This document shows, piece by piece, positions 15,001 to 24,765 of a stretch of DNA of 64,000 nucleotides. How positions within the stretch are numbered: the stretch's first letter is position 1; every line of letters starts with the position of its first letter. A program made the position numbers and the translations under genes. Origin of the DNA: Aplidium turbinatum (lineage: Eukaryota > Chordata > Ascidiacea > Aplousobranchia > Polyclinidae); contig OU964926.1 of NCBI GenBank assembly GCA_918807975.1, positions 23,009,996 to 23,073,995 of the forward strand, given 5' to 3'. Under the pieces are notes generated by a model. That model saw only the letters and a program-made list of their open reading frames with translations, did not search any database and was not told the DNA's origin.

Positions 15001-16221
15001 ACATTGGTTCCTTTAAAAAGCTTCTACAGTCAAGAAAACCTGTGATAAAAGCTTTTTAAATGATGGAAACAATCCTTATTTACATTGCCCCTGTTGATGG
15101 TTAAAAGCATAAAAAATGTCCAATCTTCTGAAGTAAGACGTTTACTTGTTCCTTTCCAACTACTTAGTCCTAAATACGAAACATGGGCTCTAAGAGTTGC
15201 AATAAAATTTGTTTTAAGCTTCTAGATGGAAGTTATGACAATAATAAGCAAGACTTAACTGCGGCTCATGTTTCAATTGCAACTTGAATAAATGAATAAA
15301 TAAAACATAATGGGATCATGCATGAATGACATTTCATAGATTGAATGGAGAAAGTTTACACATATGTTTTGAAATACAAAGATTAAAATAATACTTGGGA
15401 CTCACACTCACCTTCTCCTGTAGAGCTGCTTTGATCAGTTTGTGATGTCTCCTCATCATCGAGATTCTGGATCAGCCTTTCAAGGTCAACATCCGTTTCT
15501 AAACAGAACAAGCTTCGTAAAGCACTCAAACAACCCATTGTCTTGCTTGTCCAGACTCAAGGTTTAAGTGAAAGTAAACACAAAGAAGTGGAACTTCACA
15601 TTCACTTTCAACATTCACCCAAACAGCAAATTAACCATTTGGTTGATATGCTGTCTGGGCAGTTAGTTTGTTAATTTAAGAAAATGGTGGCATCTTCAAG
15701 ATTATAAAGCATAAAGAAAGTTACCAAAGTTTTCAGTTGTTCATATATAATAGTTATTTATCTTACTTTTGAAAATTGGATGTCAGAGTGCTGGTTGTTG
15801 TGTGTGGTCCATAACTTATATCAGTTTTGTATATATACAATTTATAAACCAAAACTTATTAAAAGTTACATGACATAGCACCAGCATTTCAATTCTGTTT
15901 ACAAATTATAGGAACCATTTTCAAGGTTACAATTCAAAAATTCTATTATATATCAATGATTAATGTTTAGTTAAAATTTACTGAGAAATCAAAGCAATGA
16001 CAGAACATCAAAAAAGTGCTTTATCAAAAGTTACCAGTTTTTGGAATTTCACATTAAGAACCAGAAAAATATCAAAAGTACAATGACACCAAAACAATTT
16101 TATAAATGCACATGACAATGCTTAAAAAAACTGTTAAAATAATCTTTATTAACATTGCAAATCCCAACTTACCGTTGGATATATGAGTTGTAATCTTATG
16201 GTTCTCAAAACAAGTTGACAT
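1..16221 (-). CDS. GRB7/10/14-like: Grb7/Grb10/Grb14-family adaptor protein, 3' end off window
   Basis: Cytoplasmic adaptor of the Grb7/10/14 family; known members bind activated receptor tyrosine kinases through BPS and SH2 domains and membranes/Ras through RA-PH. Coding exons on the minus strand, in order: 16221-16173, 15498-15412, 11011-10876, 10481-10319, 8930-8765, 6861-6740, 5427-5170, 4049-3939, 1626-1531, 981-892, 79-1 (cut by the window edge). All junctions are GT/AG and every phase agrees. Seen: an acidic, Ser-rich N-terminal region; RA half 1 (STCALLLHTLL, QWSIME), RA half 2 (ERCIEDYEL); PH start (CGWLHVREGGRRFWKK, GLYISSKGTSK), PH middle (NGPTAFSFCLK), PH end (RWFCAE, SAWVSALRL); BPS (VRSASDRAIN, then LVAMDFSG...GRVI). 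The ATG has an in-frame TGA 21 nt upstream. The SH2 exons should lie to the left. Family is secure; which vertebrate paralogue it matches is not decidable. Confidence 0.93.
130..217. mobile_element. ~85-bp palindromic MITE, copy 1
   Basis: Near-perfect palindrome: ends resemble CCCAGACAGCAAATC and its complement, centre TTGATTCAACG..CTGCAG..CGTTGAATCAA. Lies in a Grb-gene intron, 51 bp past the BPS exon. Reference copy for the family; other copies listed separately. Confidence 0.85.
785..874. mobile_element. ~85-bp palindromic MITE, copy 2
   Basis: CCCAGACAGC left end, centre ATTGATTCAACGTCAACGAC, complementary right half ending TTTTGCTGAGTGGG. Same family as 130-217. Confidence 0.85.
892..981 (-). 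CDS. GRB7/10/14-like: Grb-family gene, PH/BPS linker exon
   Basis: Encodes NGSRFYESYLSARRYGPSN, then LVRSASDRAIN, aligning with LYQNY... and VRSVSENSL at the start of the BPS region that contacts the receptor kinase. Acceptor TTTGCACCCGCAG, donor GTAAGC. A longer ORF here in another frame is a shadow. Confidence 0.85.
1439..1515. mobile_element. ~85-bp palindromic MITE, eroded copy
   Basis: Ends CCCAGCC.. and CCGACTGG with a central GTCTGCAGACGTT core. Diverged; right next to the PH C-terminal exon (16 bp from its donor). Confidence 0.6.
1531..1626 (-). CDS. GRB7/10/14-like: Grb-family gene, PH domain exon (C-terminal helix)
   Basis: Encodes PKSYNHGTSVRWFCAETNHS then KSAWVSALRLTM, the PH C-terminal strand and helix (vertebrate [26 protein letters not shown]). 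Trp of the PH helix is present. Phase 0 both ends. Confidence 0.92.
1680..1747. mobile_element. ~85-bp palindromic MITE, left half partly deleted
   Basis: CCAGCCAGCAAATCAGTC left end joined directly to TGCAGACGTTGAATTATTG and a full right half ending GCTGGCTGGG. Confidence 0.75.
3125..3199. mobile_element. ~85-bp palindromic MITE, damaged copy
   Basis: CCCAGACAG start, ACATTGATTAAACGTCTGCA core, short right half ending GCTGTCTG. Confidence 0.65.
3939..4049 (-). CDS. GRB7/10/14-like: Grb-family gene, PH domain exon (middle)
   Basis: Encodes SREHLSCLAEVHSARVW...KKHSNNGPTAFSFCLK, aligning with vertebrate EPRHLQLLADLEDSNIFSL...APTDHGLCIK. 37 codons, phase 0 at both ends, canonical sites. Confidence 0.9.
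4090..4170. mobile_element. ~85-bp palindromic MITE
   Basis: CTCAGACAGC left end, core AATTCAACGTCTACAGACGT, right end CTGATTTGGTATCTGGG. It begins 41 bp from the acceptor side of the PH middle exon. Confidence 0.75.
5065..5151. mobile_element. ~85-bp palindromic MITE next to a splice donor
   Basis: CCCAGACAGCAAAATCCGTC left end, core TTGATTCTACGTCAATGACG, right half ending TTTTGCTGTC. Sits 18 bp downstream (minus strand) of the PH exon donor. Confidence 0.85.
5170..5427 (-). CDS. GRB7/10/14-like: Grb-family gene, PH domain exon (N-terminal half)
   Basis: Starts SNGNNTSLDLQ (vertebrate Grb10 has QQSNGSQTQ here), then PEMCGWLHVREGGRRFWKK, LRNSGLYISSKGTSK: the first PH strands with the Grb hallmark SGLY.STKGTSK. 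The donor GTAAGT falls exactly after TSK, as in vertebrate members. The mature start is the AG at 5428-5429, not the GTG a few bases upstream. Confidence 0.95.
6740..6861 (-). CDS. GRB7/10/14-like: Grb-family gene, RA domain exon, second half
   Basis: Encodes ERCIEDYELMDDVL then FCLIRASAKYNILQHPE, aligning with the vertebrate ERCLEDHELVVQV and FLFRKNYAKYEFFKNP blocks. Acceptor GGTTGTAG, donor GTATGC. The vertebrate stretch just after this point appears shortened. Confidence 0.9.
6980..7091. mobile_element. Palindromic MITE with duplicated centre
   Basis: ACCAAGACAGCAAATC left end and GATATGATGTCTGGGT right end; the centre holds two ATTGA../TCAATG motifs, so it is about 25 bp longer than its relatives. 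Confidence 0.65.
8151..8238. mobile_element. ~85-bp palindromic MITE, well preserved
   Basis: CTCAGTCAGCAAATCG left end, core GCAACGTCTGCAGACGTT, right end CGATTTGCTGACTGGGG. Confidence 0.85.
8765..8930 (-). CDS. GRB7/10/14-like: Grb-family gene, RA (Ras-association) domain exon, first half
   Basis: Frame reads IWSVWLSDLQAFKEVELPQS, then TCALLLHTLLAK and QWSIMEQNSEKMI, matching the family pattern of beta strands, the (T)ARDLCQLLV helix and the WTLVEHHP strand. The last base G joins the AA of the next exon to give the Glu of the conserved ERC motif. A longer ORF in another frame over the same bases has no recognisable homology and is a shadow. Confidence 0.85.
9442..9546. mobile_element. ~85-100-bp palindromic MITE
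   Basis: CAACCAGATAGCAAAAATTG left end, core TTCAACGTCTGCAAACGTTG, partly duplicated right half, end CTTTGCTAGTCTAGG. Confidence 0.7.
9793..10235 (+). mobile_element. LINE (non-LTR retrotransposon) 3' fragment
   Basis: The frame at 9827-10138 encodes RQAWVRLNRLRTGVGLFRST then SSSSCECGAEEQTADHIINN C, the Cys-x-Cys...His...Cys segment at the C-terminus of many CR1/jockey-type reverse transcriptases, ending in a stop at 10138. The 5' start is lost, as in typical 5'-truncated LINE insertions; a frameshift near 9,860 separates short upstream residues. It lies in a Grb-gene intron, antisense to the gene. Clade cannot be fixed from so little sequence. Confidence 0.75.
10319..10481 (-). CDS. GRB7/10/14-like: Grb-family gene, coding exon 4 (Ser/Thr-rich)
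   Basis: Low-complexity Ser/Thr/Asn-rich segment (SNTSSNSLSSTPGSPKPSD) followed by basic LQRRKTVD. Acceptor TGTATCCACAG; donor GTGGAG is weak. Ends phase 0, as the RA exon requires. Confidence 0.7.
10675..10712 (+). ncRNA. Hammerhead ribozyme, 3' part only
   Basis: Stem II GCCCA-GCATCA-TGGGC, then GAA, stem III ACAC/GTGT, C, and stem I strand TATCGC: identical to the complete copy at 26999-27045 (minus) except for the stem II loop. The CTGATGA core strand and its stem I partner are missing; A-rich sequence precedes it. Downstream sequence (TGTCAATTCTTGCT) also matches the other copy, so it is a truncated member of the same repeat. Confidence 0.7.
10876..11011 (-). CDS. GRB7/10/14-like: Grb-family gene, coding exon 3
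   Basis: Encodes ...NISNESLASVEEDYPRPPAAKQ..., including a short proline-rich run like those before the RA domain in this family. Only one frame is open and it continues in phase from exon 2 into exon 4. Confidence 0.72.
11691..12484 (-). mobile_element. hAT DNA transposon remnant with BED-type transposase start
   Basis: 794 bp with inverted ends CAGGGGCGTGCAAC / GTTGCACGCCTCTG and a perfect 8-bp target duplication ATTTAAAC (11683-11690, 12485-12492). Inside, minus-strand 12102-11815 encodes MKEYNIKRHYCAKHSANYDS, then GQLRVGKMQQLKKSLSKQQE, the zinc-finger N-terminus found in hAT transposases and their domesticated relatives. The catalytic part is gone, so it is non-autonomous. Lies in a Grb-gene intron. 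Confidence 0.93.
12493..15411. other. Grb-gene intron sequence, no gene seen
   Basis: AT-rich intron. Only small hairpins are visible: 13623-13685 (CCGAGTAACACAGCCAG and its complement) and 14349-14421. A partial copy of the palindromic MITE lies near 14649-14690. No coding exon in phase with the Grb exons was found. Confidence 0.5.
15412..15498 (-). CDS. GRB7/10/14-like: Grb-family gene, coding exon 2 (acidic N-terminal region)
   Basis: Encodes an acidic stretch (TDVDLERLIQNLDDEETSQ...). Acceptor TTCTGTTTAG, donor GTGAGT, both canonical. Phase fits the exons on each side. No domain recognised; assignment rests on phase continuity. Confidence 0.75.
16173..16221 (-). CDS. GRB7/10/14-like: Grb-family gene, first coding exon
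   Basis: Starts MSTCFENHKITTHISN and ends with one base of a Glu codon before GTAAGT, which joins in phase to the exon at 15498. An upstream in-frame TGA supports this ATG. A possible 3' splice site about 45 bp further upstream suggests a separate 5'UTR exon that I did not find. Confidence 0.75.
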
Positions 16222-18188
16222 TATTTTAAAGTATCTACTTCAACATTCCTAGCCAAATCCTTCTGCACTGAAATGCAAAGCACACAACATTTACAGAAAT
16301 GGACATGATGAACTACTTCAAACTGTTGCCCATTTGCATGTGATGCATCAACTAATATCATATACTTTGTATGCTTGAAACCTTATGCCATTGGTTTAAT
16401 CTTGTGGTCACAGGTAGTTCAAAACATTCTTTTCTCACACATATGCTTGACATATAGAGACAAATCTATGACAGGAATGAGCACTGAGCAGGCATTCAAC
16501 ATCAAATGCCTGAATTTTTTTTTGCAAGGGCTACCTTAGCTTATGACAACACAAAACTTTGATGAAATAATTATCATAAGTTCTTTCCATCTGCAAAATG
16601 AACACTCAGCTAGCCAATATAAATATTTGCACATTAAACAGAATGATTGCAGAGCCACCTAGAAACCTATTGGAACACAGGGTTTGTTTGAAAGACTCCC
16701 ACAATATTTGTAACTGCTGCAGAAATAATATAATGTTAAACAAAGCAACTGGGTGGTACTACAAATCCCCAGATTGTTTGACGTCATAGAGCTTGTCAGA
16801 AACCACAAATTAAACAAGTGATGGTAGTTTCAAGATCCCATACATACAAGGAGGGCATTGTTAACAACACTCAGCTTTAAGTACCTATAAATTATTTGTC
16901 AAACTTCAAAGCAAATGATGAAATATTGCAAACATACTCCCAGAGCAATTAGGCTCACTGCAAGTTATATAACTTTTTTGCATAAACAATGTATATTGCA
17001 AAGATCTGCAATGCATAGTTGAAATACATCATGATCACCATTGATCAGACTAATACATACTGATGTGATAAAGACAGTCAATGGACCTAAGACAGTGTAC
17101 AGCTATTTAAAGCTTATTGTGCATTAAACTTGTGTTTTTATGAAAATAATTTAACACCATACTTGTTACTTAAACCTGAAAAGTCAAGCCATAGCCTATT
17201 AGGCTACATACACTAATACAATAGATGAAAATCCATATATACAGAAATAATCCATACGGAAAATATCTCAATTGGAAAAAATCAATACAGAAAATATCCT
17301 GATTAGGCCTACTGAAAAATACTCAATAGGCTACAGAAAAAACACAAATTGCAAAACATCAACTCCAAAAATATTCCATCTTTTGAAAAAATAAATGTAT
17401 TTTCTAGTCTGGATGCTTTCCACATGAATATTTTCCATATGGAGTTTTTCCTCCATTTGTTTACATAACAAAACATTGTGCACCACACTGATACACTGAA
17501 AGCGGGACTGAAAGCTTTATGCTTAAATATCATTGGATGATTGGAATATGCAATTACAGTCATAAGCATTATGTTATCACTTATCATATCAGTCATTTCT
17601 TATTAAAAAAATGGTGTAAACATTTTTTAATCCGACTCAAACCACTTCAAGTAAAAGTGTAAAACCATCTGGTTGAGGTAGAATACTGTTAGCTTTCCTG
17701 TATAGGGTAGGCTATGTCTTTAAGTCTGTTTGATTATAATGTCATCAATTAACGACATCATACACTAATGTCACAACTTTTTCATAAGCAAAGTTTACAC
17801 TTCTTTGCTGAGTAAATAGCATGCAAGGCTGTTGCCATAAAAGTATCTGACATTATAAGCAGCTATCTATGTAAAGGCTTGACCTATAGCTCAGCTTGTT
17901 CTTATTTCTGACAATAACATGAGAGACTTCTATAGCCTACATGCCAATAAAAGCAAACATCTTTCAAGAAACAAAACTCAACTGCCAAGTCAACAATACA
18001 ATATAGCCTACATCCAACTTTGAGTGTAGCCTACTCACTACTCAGACTAAGCTACAGTAGATTGCCATCTTCTTGGAGTAATAAGCAGTCATATCATAGC
18101 TTAAACTAGGCTAGCTTAAAATTGTGCTTAAAATAGCCTACTGAAAACTGGTAGCCTAAGTTTTTTGTCCTGGTTGCCTTTTACAGTC
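16222..18188. other. Intergenic/5' flank of the Grb gene
   Basis: No exon recognised. May hold 5'UTR exons and the promoter. 17,230-17,460 has degenerate repeats around ACAGAAAATATCC with an inverted partner (GAATATTTTCCATATGG). The word TAGGCTAC/GTAGCCTA becomes common from here on. Confidence 0.4.
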
Positions 18189-18671
18189 TAGGGATGGTAG
18201 AAGTAGGGGATTGCTCACTCAAAAGTAAGGTGGACAACTGGAGGGTCACAATGTTATGACAAAATTTGATGCAACTACAGCTTGAGGTCTACAGCCATAT
18301 GTTGCATACTCAGGTGCAGTTTACATGACCTGCCCACGTGTGTACAAAGTGTGTATCGCCAAAATAAATGTACGAAATATGTGATATCATGTTTATGTCA
18401 TAGTATTCAAGTCATGATAATGCAGGGGTAGGTTTCACACAACACCGGTAACGGTAGGTAGCCACACACTGCTGCAGTAAGGTTTTGCAGATTTTATAGC
18501 ACCCAAAATTTTAACAAAATATAGCAATTCATTTGATAAGAATGAATTTACCTAAAAGCAAAGAAAACGTTGTACAGTTTTGCTAAATTTTGAACTTTTT
18601 AGTAACCCTCCAGTTGCCCATTTCGAAAAAAAATCAATAAAGTGAGTCGTCCCGGTATTCCACTGTCCCTA
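18189..18671. mobile_element. Non-autonomous hAT-type element
   Basis: 483 bp, ends TAGGGATGG / CTGTCCCTA, perfect 8-bp target duplication TTACAGTC (18181-18188, 18672-18679). Subterminal inverted segment GGACAACTGGAGGGT / ACCCTCCAGTTGCCC. No coding capacity. Confidence 0.85.
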
Positions 18672-18679
18672 TTACAGTC

Positions 18680-21010
18680 ATAAACTTTTATGAGTAAGCT
18701 AGCTTGTATAAACTGCAGACAAGCTCAAGCAATAAGCATGTCTTGTTAACTAGGTCTAACTCTACTGTATGTAAGGGTGAGTAATCGGAATATGTCATAA
18801 AAGTCACCACAGCCTAATTCATAACTCACATACAAAGTAAAGCTAATTAGGAAAACAAATTTCTGATCTTTCAAACCTGAGCCTGATTTGCAACAATTGT
18901 GCCGGGCTTATCCGTATTGGCAAGCCTATACAATAGATTACGGTAGCCTACAATAATTAAGAATAAATATACTTGATCTTCAATTACAGCATACAATCGG
19001 CTATATGCATACTTCTCTTCGTCGGAGATATTTTCGCCACTAAGTTATTTTCATTTAAATTTGCAATGAATGCACAAGCTAATTCTATTCTATGTTCTAA
19101 TCTAGCCGACACTGCAAACTAATTACCGTAAGTAACACTAGCAAGCTTGGCTGTTTGCTTGTTCTATCAAATTAACATCAGGCCGAAGATCGACAAACTT
19201 AACTTTTTACCATATGCCTATTTAGGATTTAAATGCCTATCGCATAATGACGAGGGCTCACAACTTTTCATACGCAAGAATGAATGAGTTATTTGAACGC
19301 ACACCACATCACACAAGTCTCTCTTTTAGGGTAACTTGCTTATTTTAATTTTTGTCTGCCTACCTTCGGTTTGATTTACCTGAAAGCCTGTAATCGACTC
19401 CTCAAGGCGAGTACAGACCTTTTTTCTTCGCTGCAAATTTGATCAGAAAGCGCACAGGCCAAAAGTAAATCTCAACATTCAGGCGCACACTATTCATTAC
19501 ACTGCAAACTTTCTGTTTTATGTATGAACAAACAAACTACAAAATATAGTGCGTCAGAGAAAACTTTCCCAAACCGGTTTCTTCTACTACGTTGCCAGAC
19601 CAATATCGAGAAAGATTCTGTGACTGTAAGAAATAACTTTAAAAAACGCATAACCAAACGATACATTTTCTCTCAGTAGTTCTTAAACTTTTTTATATGT
19701 TTTACCCATTTAACAAGGATGCTTATCAGATTTACTCCCAATATGTAAAATGGCGCTCATTTATTAAAAAGCGAAAAAAAACAAATTACATCAGTTATAT
19801 TTAATGGGACGGGTCCGCTTTCTTTTTGGCAGCGAGTTGTTCAATGTCTGGTAAAGTAGTAGATAATAATGCACAACGAATATCGGATTCAACATTAAAT
19901 CGCTTTCTTGTTTTAGATTTGATAGTATGCTTCCTGTCTGTTGTTGAATATATTTGTACTGTACCGGTTTATATTTGTACCGTATAGGCCTACTATTTTT
20001 CGCACCAGACAAAATAAAAGATTTCTCTCTCTCTCTAGTAAGCAATGCAGAGAAGCCGCGTTCGCATATAAGTAGGTTGAAGAAAATGGAACCAGAATAT
20101 TCAGAGCTTGTATACCTATCCTTCGGTAGTAGCCTAATATTGCATTTTTACCCAATCGCTGAACTTTCTAGCCTTAAACTTCACAATCATTTAAACTAAA
20201 AAAACACACTGTCGGCTCGCTGACACGCTACCTAAAAAAATTATGCCGTGATTGCCGGAATTTGCGAAAAAGCTGATGCAATCAAATAGCAAATGACGTA
20301 ACAATGAAGTAAGTTGCCAATAAAATCACAAATGCCAATAGGCTAACAAATATCAATTAACGAAGCATAGCGTTTGCCACACTAGACGATTAAAGAATCA
20401 ATAAGCTAGCCTAGCTTCGGATTAGCAGTTAATCAGAACTAGAAAAGTAAGCTACAACTGGCACAATTTTTCTGTCCCGTCAAGGCGTCAAATGATGTGG
20501 ATTTTGATTGGTAGCTCATTTAGGTTAGGCTACATCATCTACATGTCATTTCATACAGTGAAAAAATTGTTTTTTTTGCGAAACTTTCCAATTCTTTTTG
20601 TTTGAAACTAACATCATTAAAAATTAAAATTGCACCCTCTAAAGCGAGGAATTTACCCCCAGTGGTAAATTTACCCCAATAGATAATAATAGATATGTAA
20701 TTCCATAAACTTTAATGCAAATTTTCTTAAGCCTGGAAGCCTACTTGCCAATGAGTCAATAGCAGGTTGAGGATATTTAGCGTAAGAATTAAAATATGGT
20801 GTTGAAGTTTACTTTTGTTCGATTTTGGCTGGACATTGCAGGCCTAATCAGGAGGAGAGCCGCTGTAATGCCAAAGAGCTAAATGCAACTTGGATAGAAT
20901 GATTAGATCATAATTATAAGCCTATATCTTAGGCCAAAAATTAGACATTGGTAATAGGTTAGCAATTTAGCTTCATTTTCCCCCACAAGTAGGCTAAATT
21001 TCTGTTGGAC
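18680..21010. other. Intergenic, no gene seen
   Basis: Unique-looking AT-rich sequence, rich in TAGGCTAC-type words. ORFs up to about 84 codons overlap on both strands and none resembles a known protein. Confidence 0.4.
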
Positions 21011-21013
21011 TAC

Positions 21014-21250
21014 TGGCGAGATTGCTCAGATGGATAATCTCCCGATACAGCAGATACGGCCAGATCAAACAACGCTGGTTCAAATCTCAGGGCGTGCGCT
21101 TGATCAACGCATTTCCTAGAGAGGTTTCGATTCACCGACATCGAGGCTGCTGGATGGCATTTTCTTGCGTGCAAAGCGATAACATAAGAAGAAGTTCTTT
21201 TATTTTGCATCACCAGCATATGCGAAAAAAACAAAACGAAAAACAATACA
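21014..21250 (+). repeat. tRNA-derived SINE
   Basis: A-box-like TTGCTCAGATGGATAATCTC and B box GGTTCAAATCT spaced as in a tRNA, followed by a body (GTGCGCTTGATCAACGC) shared with the SINE at 49256-49572. Confidence 0.7.
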
Positions 21251-21411
21251 AGATTACAAAGTGAGCTAGGTTGTTTGCTGATGATGATCGGAGTGGCAGA
21301 AGGACCGAACTTGTCAATGGTCATCAAGTCTGCCACGCCCACACCCGTGTGGTGTCATAGCTTATTTGACATGAAACGGTGTCGGAGTTGAACGCAAATA
21401 TGTATTATATA

Positions 21412-21952
21412 CACTAGCGTACGCAGGGGGGGGGGGGGGCCATTGGGCCATGGCCTCCCCCCCCCCCCCTTTAAAATGTTTTAGTAGTTAACGACGTAGA
21501 TTAAGCCATTTAATATGTTTTGCATTGCTCTGTCAAAGCAATTAACAATATAGACTAAGCCAATACGAAATACATGGCCCAATCCACCTACCCCACCCCA
21601 GGTATGCCAATGTAGCATAGTGTTCTGTAAGCCTATTATAGTGAGAAAGAAATGGATAAAGTCTAAACTAAAACCATACTGGGATATCATGAAAACGTCT
21701 AGCTTTATTTCCGAAAAATGCCGAAGAAAACATGATCTTATCCTTTTGCTATGCCACCTGACAGCACCATTTTACAGGAATATTCATACCCACATTTTTG
21801 TTGAAAATGCTCTCAGAATGCACCAAATTCGAAGTAATTTTTCAAAATTTTCTGGGGGAGGCCCCCCAGACCCCCCGCCACTTCAAAATTCCTGGTTACG
21901 CTACTCTCAATGCCCCCCCCCCCCCCTTGAGAAAATCCTGCGTACGCCACTG
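21412..21952. mobile_element. Non-autonomous hAT element
   Basis: 541 bp, ends CACTAGCGTACGCAGG / CCTGCGTACGCCACTG next to long G/C homopolymers, perfect 8-bp target duplication ATTATATA (21404-21411, 21953-21960). ORFs crossing it are not transposase. Confidence 0.92.
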
Positions 21953-22599
21953 ATTATATATATAGCCTATAGGCTACAACATAAAAAACAATACACATAC
22001 GAAATTAAACAGTACAATATAAAAACAAGAATAAAAGAAATGATGCAGAAATACAAAATGGCATATACAATTCATACAACACAGCAAGGCATACTGGTAA
22101 GACAAAAGCGAATATAGGCTACAGTAATTAGTGAGATACGGTGAGAATAAGTAGAAACAGTTTGATGGTACTATACCAATTAGCCTACTTACACTCAGAC
22201 ATTAAGTGCAGTTTTAATTTTTTAGAAAACATACTAATTGTTTGAACTTTTCTTAGCTGTTCCGGTAATTTGTTCCAAGAAATTTAATTGAGCGTTGTCC
22301 AAGCTTTGTATGCATCTTGGTTTAAAAAGCATACCTTTCTTAGCACCTCTGGTATTATAGTTATGAGTTTCATTACTAGGACGAAAGTACTCAAAAAAAT
22401 TGCTGTTAGATGTCCTTTATTGCTTTTATAAACAAACTTACATACTTCTATTAAAAATATGTCTTCGACTTGTAGCAAGTTGCTTTTATTGAAAAGAGAT
22501 TTGGTGGGAATTTTGTCCTCAATCTTGGTGAAATTTAAACAGCGAATGATGCGATTGTGTACCAGATTTAAAGGATACAGTTCCGTTTTAGACGCACGA

Positions 22600-22900
22600 G
22601 CCCAACAGTCATATAAGTCACGTCATCCCATCCAGGCACTGCAGACATTGGTGCTCCCAAGTGCTGTGGCATCAGCGTTTGCACCCCGAGGCCAGAAAAT
22701 AGCGCAGTGGCAGGTGCGCCCACAAACAACCACAAATAACTTCACTGTCAAACTCGATGACCAGTTGTTCAAAGCCTCCACAATTAACTCATACGAAATA
22801 GCCAAAATAAAAATCCCACTCCATCCGAGAATAAAAATCTTCCTGCTTGATTGCATAGTCAGGCTCTTAACCCAACTGAGCTATCCGTTCAATTCAGAAA
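22600..22900 (+). repeat. Degraded tRNA-SINE-like sequence
   Basis: The minus strand reads GTGGAGGCTTTGAACAACTGG and GAGTTTGACAGTGAAGT, a diverged form of the SINE body at 49256-49572, here in the opposite orientation. A tRNA-like TAGCTCAGTTGGGTTAAGAGC lies at its right end on the minus strand. The 158-codon ORF across it looks accidental. Confidence 0.35.
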
Positions 22901-23386
22901 AACGCGTACACCAAGAGTTCCTTTTTCGAAATTAATTCAATAAAAATTCGTACAAAATATTGCAAGATTTTTTGTTGAACACCACAGCAGCAGTAGCCGT
23001 CCAGACGAAGTCTTCAACTGTGTTATTAGAAATTCCCTCCAGCTGGTCATGATGAAGAAGCCACCATGAAGAAGCATCCTGTGACGCTGAAGCATTGTAA
23101 TTGCTTCGTTTAGATATCAAATATTTCTTTCTTCGGTGAGCTTGTCGGAGAAAAACTGCAAAACAGCAAGAAACCAATCGGACGACACGAAAATCTCCAA
23201 ATCACAAACACACGAAAAGGCAATTTCATCTTTGAGCTATTGATTAAAAATTCACAAATAGTAGGCCTAATGACATTAATTTATTTTGTGCTTGTAATTT
23301 ACTTCTTGAGTTAGGGGGGCATTCGATTCAATTTGACAGTTTCCGACAAAAATAAACACTTTAATATATTAAGTTATATATAAGTT

Positions 23387-24087
23387 CAGTGGCGGCTCGT
23401 GCCATGGGGCTGCAGCCCCACCTGAAAGAAAAAAAGGAGGGAAAATATCTTTTCCTCTGTGTCTGTCCGACCCGGTTACTTTTTTCACTTAAGAATTGCA
23501 AATCGAAAATTCAAATAATAAAAGTTTCGTTTGGCAACAGCGATTTCGGGCAAACTTCTTTGCAGCCCCGAGATTCTGGATTTCAAGCGCTCTGATTGGC
23601 TAAAAATTATAATAACTTTATAGACTTTTTAAAGTTAGTTCAGTTCAGTTGCTTTTTATTTCTGACCATCATATCAAAAACAATACACGTCAACATTGCA
23701 AAGTCAGTTTTTATTTCGCAGAGTAGCGATAAGCCATGAATGTAGAAGTGTTAGCTGTAAAGTTAGGGTATTCAACAGGTTGTAGGAAGTGCTAGAGCAT
23801 CTCAAAATCACTTGAACCTTGTATGCAATGGCTAGGCTAGTCAAGACTAAGCTCAATACTAGTAAAGTTTGTCTCCAAAGCAATACTGTTAGTTTTTTTT
23901 TTAAATACAGCTTAGGAATACATCAAATTTTCAACAAAATTTGAATGCATTTTTTCAAAATTTAGGATAAAAACATGCTCAGAACGCACCAAATTTAATG
24001 CTATTTTTCTGGGGGGAAGCCCCAGACCAGACCCCCCGCAAAATCGTTTGCAGCCCCACTGCTCGCAAACAGCACCAGCCGCCACTG
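23387..24087. mobile_element. Non-autonomous hAT element
   Basis: 701 bp, ends CAGTGGCGGCTCGTGCC / GCACCAGCCGCCACTG, perfect 8-bp target duplication TATAAGTT (23379-23386, 24088-24095). It carries a nested LINE/SINE 3' tail in reverse at about 23636-23712. Confidence 0.93.
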
Positions 24088-24095
24088 TATAAGTT

Positions 24096-24593
24096 TGCCT
24101 GTAAAATTGCTGAAGTATTGTTTTATTTGGAATGGGGGCTATGGCCCAATGCTACCCTCCTTGCGCACGCCACTGGTTGTTGCTTTAATTAACTAGATGC
24201 GAAGTAATGTGGTTGTTTAAAATAATGATTATTTTTGTTTCAATCAAATTCCAGTTGTTTATAAATAAATGATGAATAAACAAATGATTATAAATGCTCG
24301 CGACAATAGTTTAATTTATTTATATCAGACCTGATGTCATCTGATTGTTTTTATCGTTCTGAATACTTTCAATTCTTCCAACGCTCATTTTATATAAATT
24401 TGTACCAGTAGATATTTAGTGAACTCTTAAACTGACAACATCCAAAGTGGCTCTTTGTGACCTTTGTGCATTTGCAGTTTGTGTATTATTTCGTTGTTTC
24501 GGATGTGGACAGCTTTGTCTGACGCAAACAAATAATAATAATAATAAAGCCATTTCTGTTAGCCACGATGTTGACACAATGTTGTCTGACCCT
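24096..24593. other. Intergenic 3' flank of DDX11
   Basis: AT-rich, with an AAT microsatellite at about 24527-24547. No gene. The DDX11 3'UTR probably extends into it. Confidence 0.4.
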
Positions 24594-24765
24594 TTAAAAA
24601 ACCGCTACATTACAAAATAATTTACAAACCTTTCTGATAGCAGAAAACGCTAATCCAAAATGTTCACACTTCTTTAAATGCTTCCCAATCCACTCCGGAA
24701 GTTTGTTAGCCACAGAAGGTTTTCCAAAACGTTGATCTATCAGCAGAAGACAAGCAAAGTCGCTC
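24594..24765 (-). CDS. DDX11: DDX11 last exon
   Basis: Encodes [40 protein letters not shown] and a short tail to the stop. Joins in phase to exon 18 (motif [11 protein letters not shown], 25016-24944). Confidence 0.95.

Noticed and set aside
22459-22935. 158-codon plus-strand ORF as a gene
   Set aside because: No homology, and its middle coincides with a degraded SINE body on the other strand.
22932-23177. Minus-strand ORF of 81 codons as a DDX11-side exon
   Set aside because: DDX11 is complete without it and no domain is recognisable.
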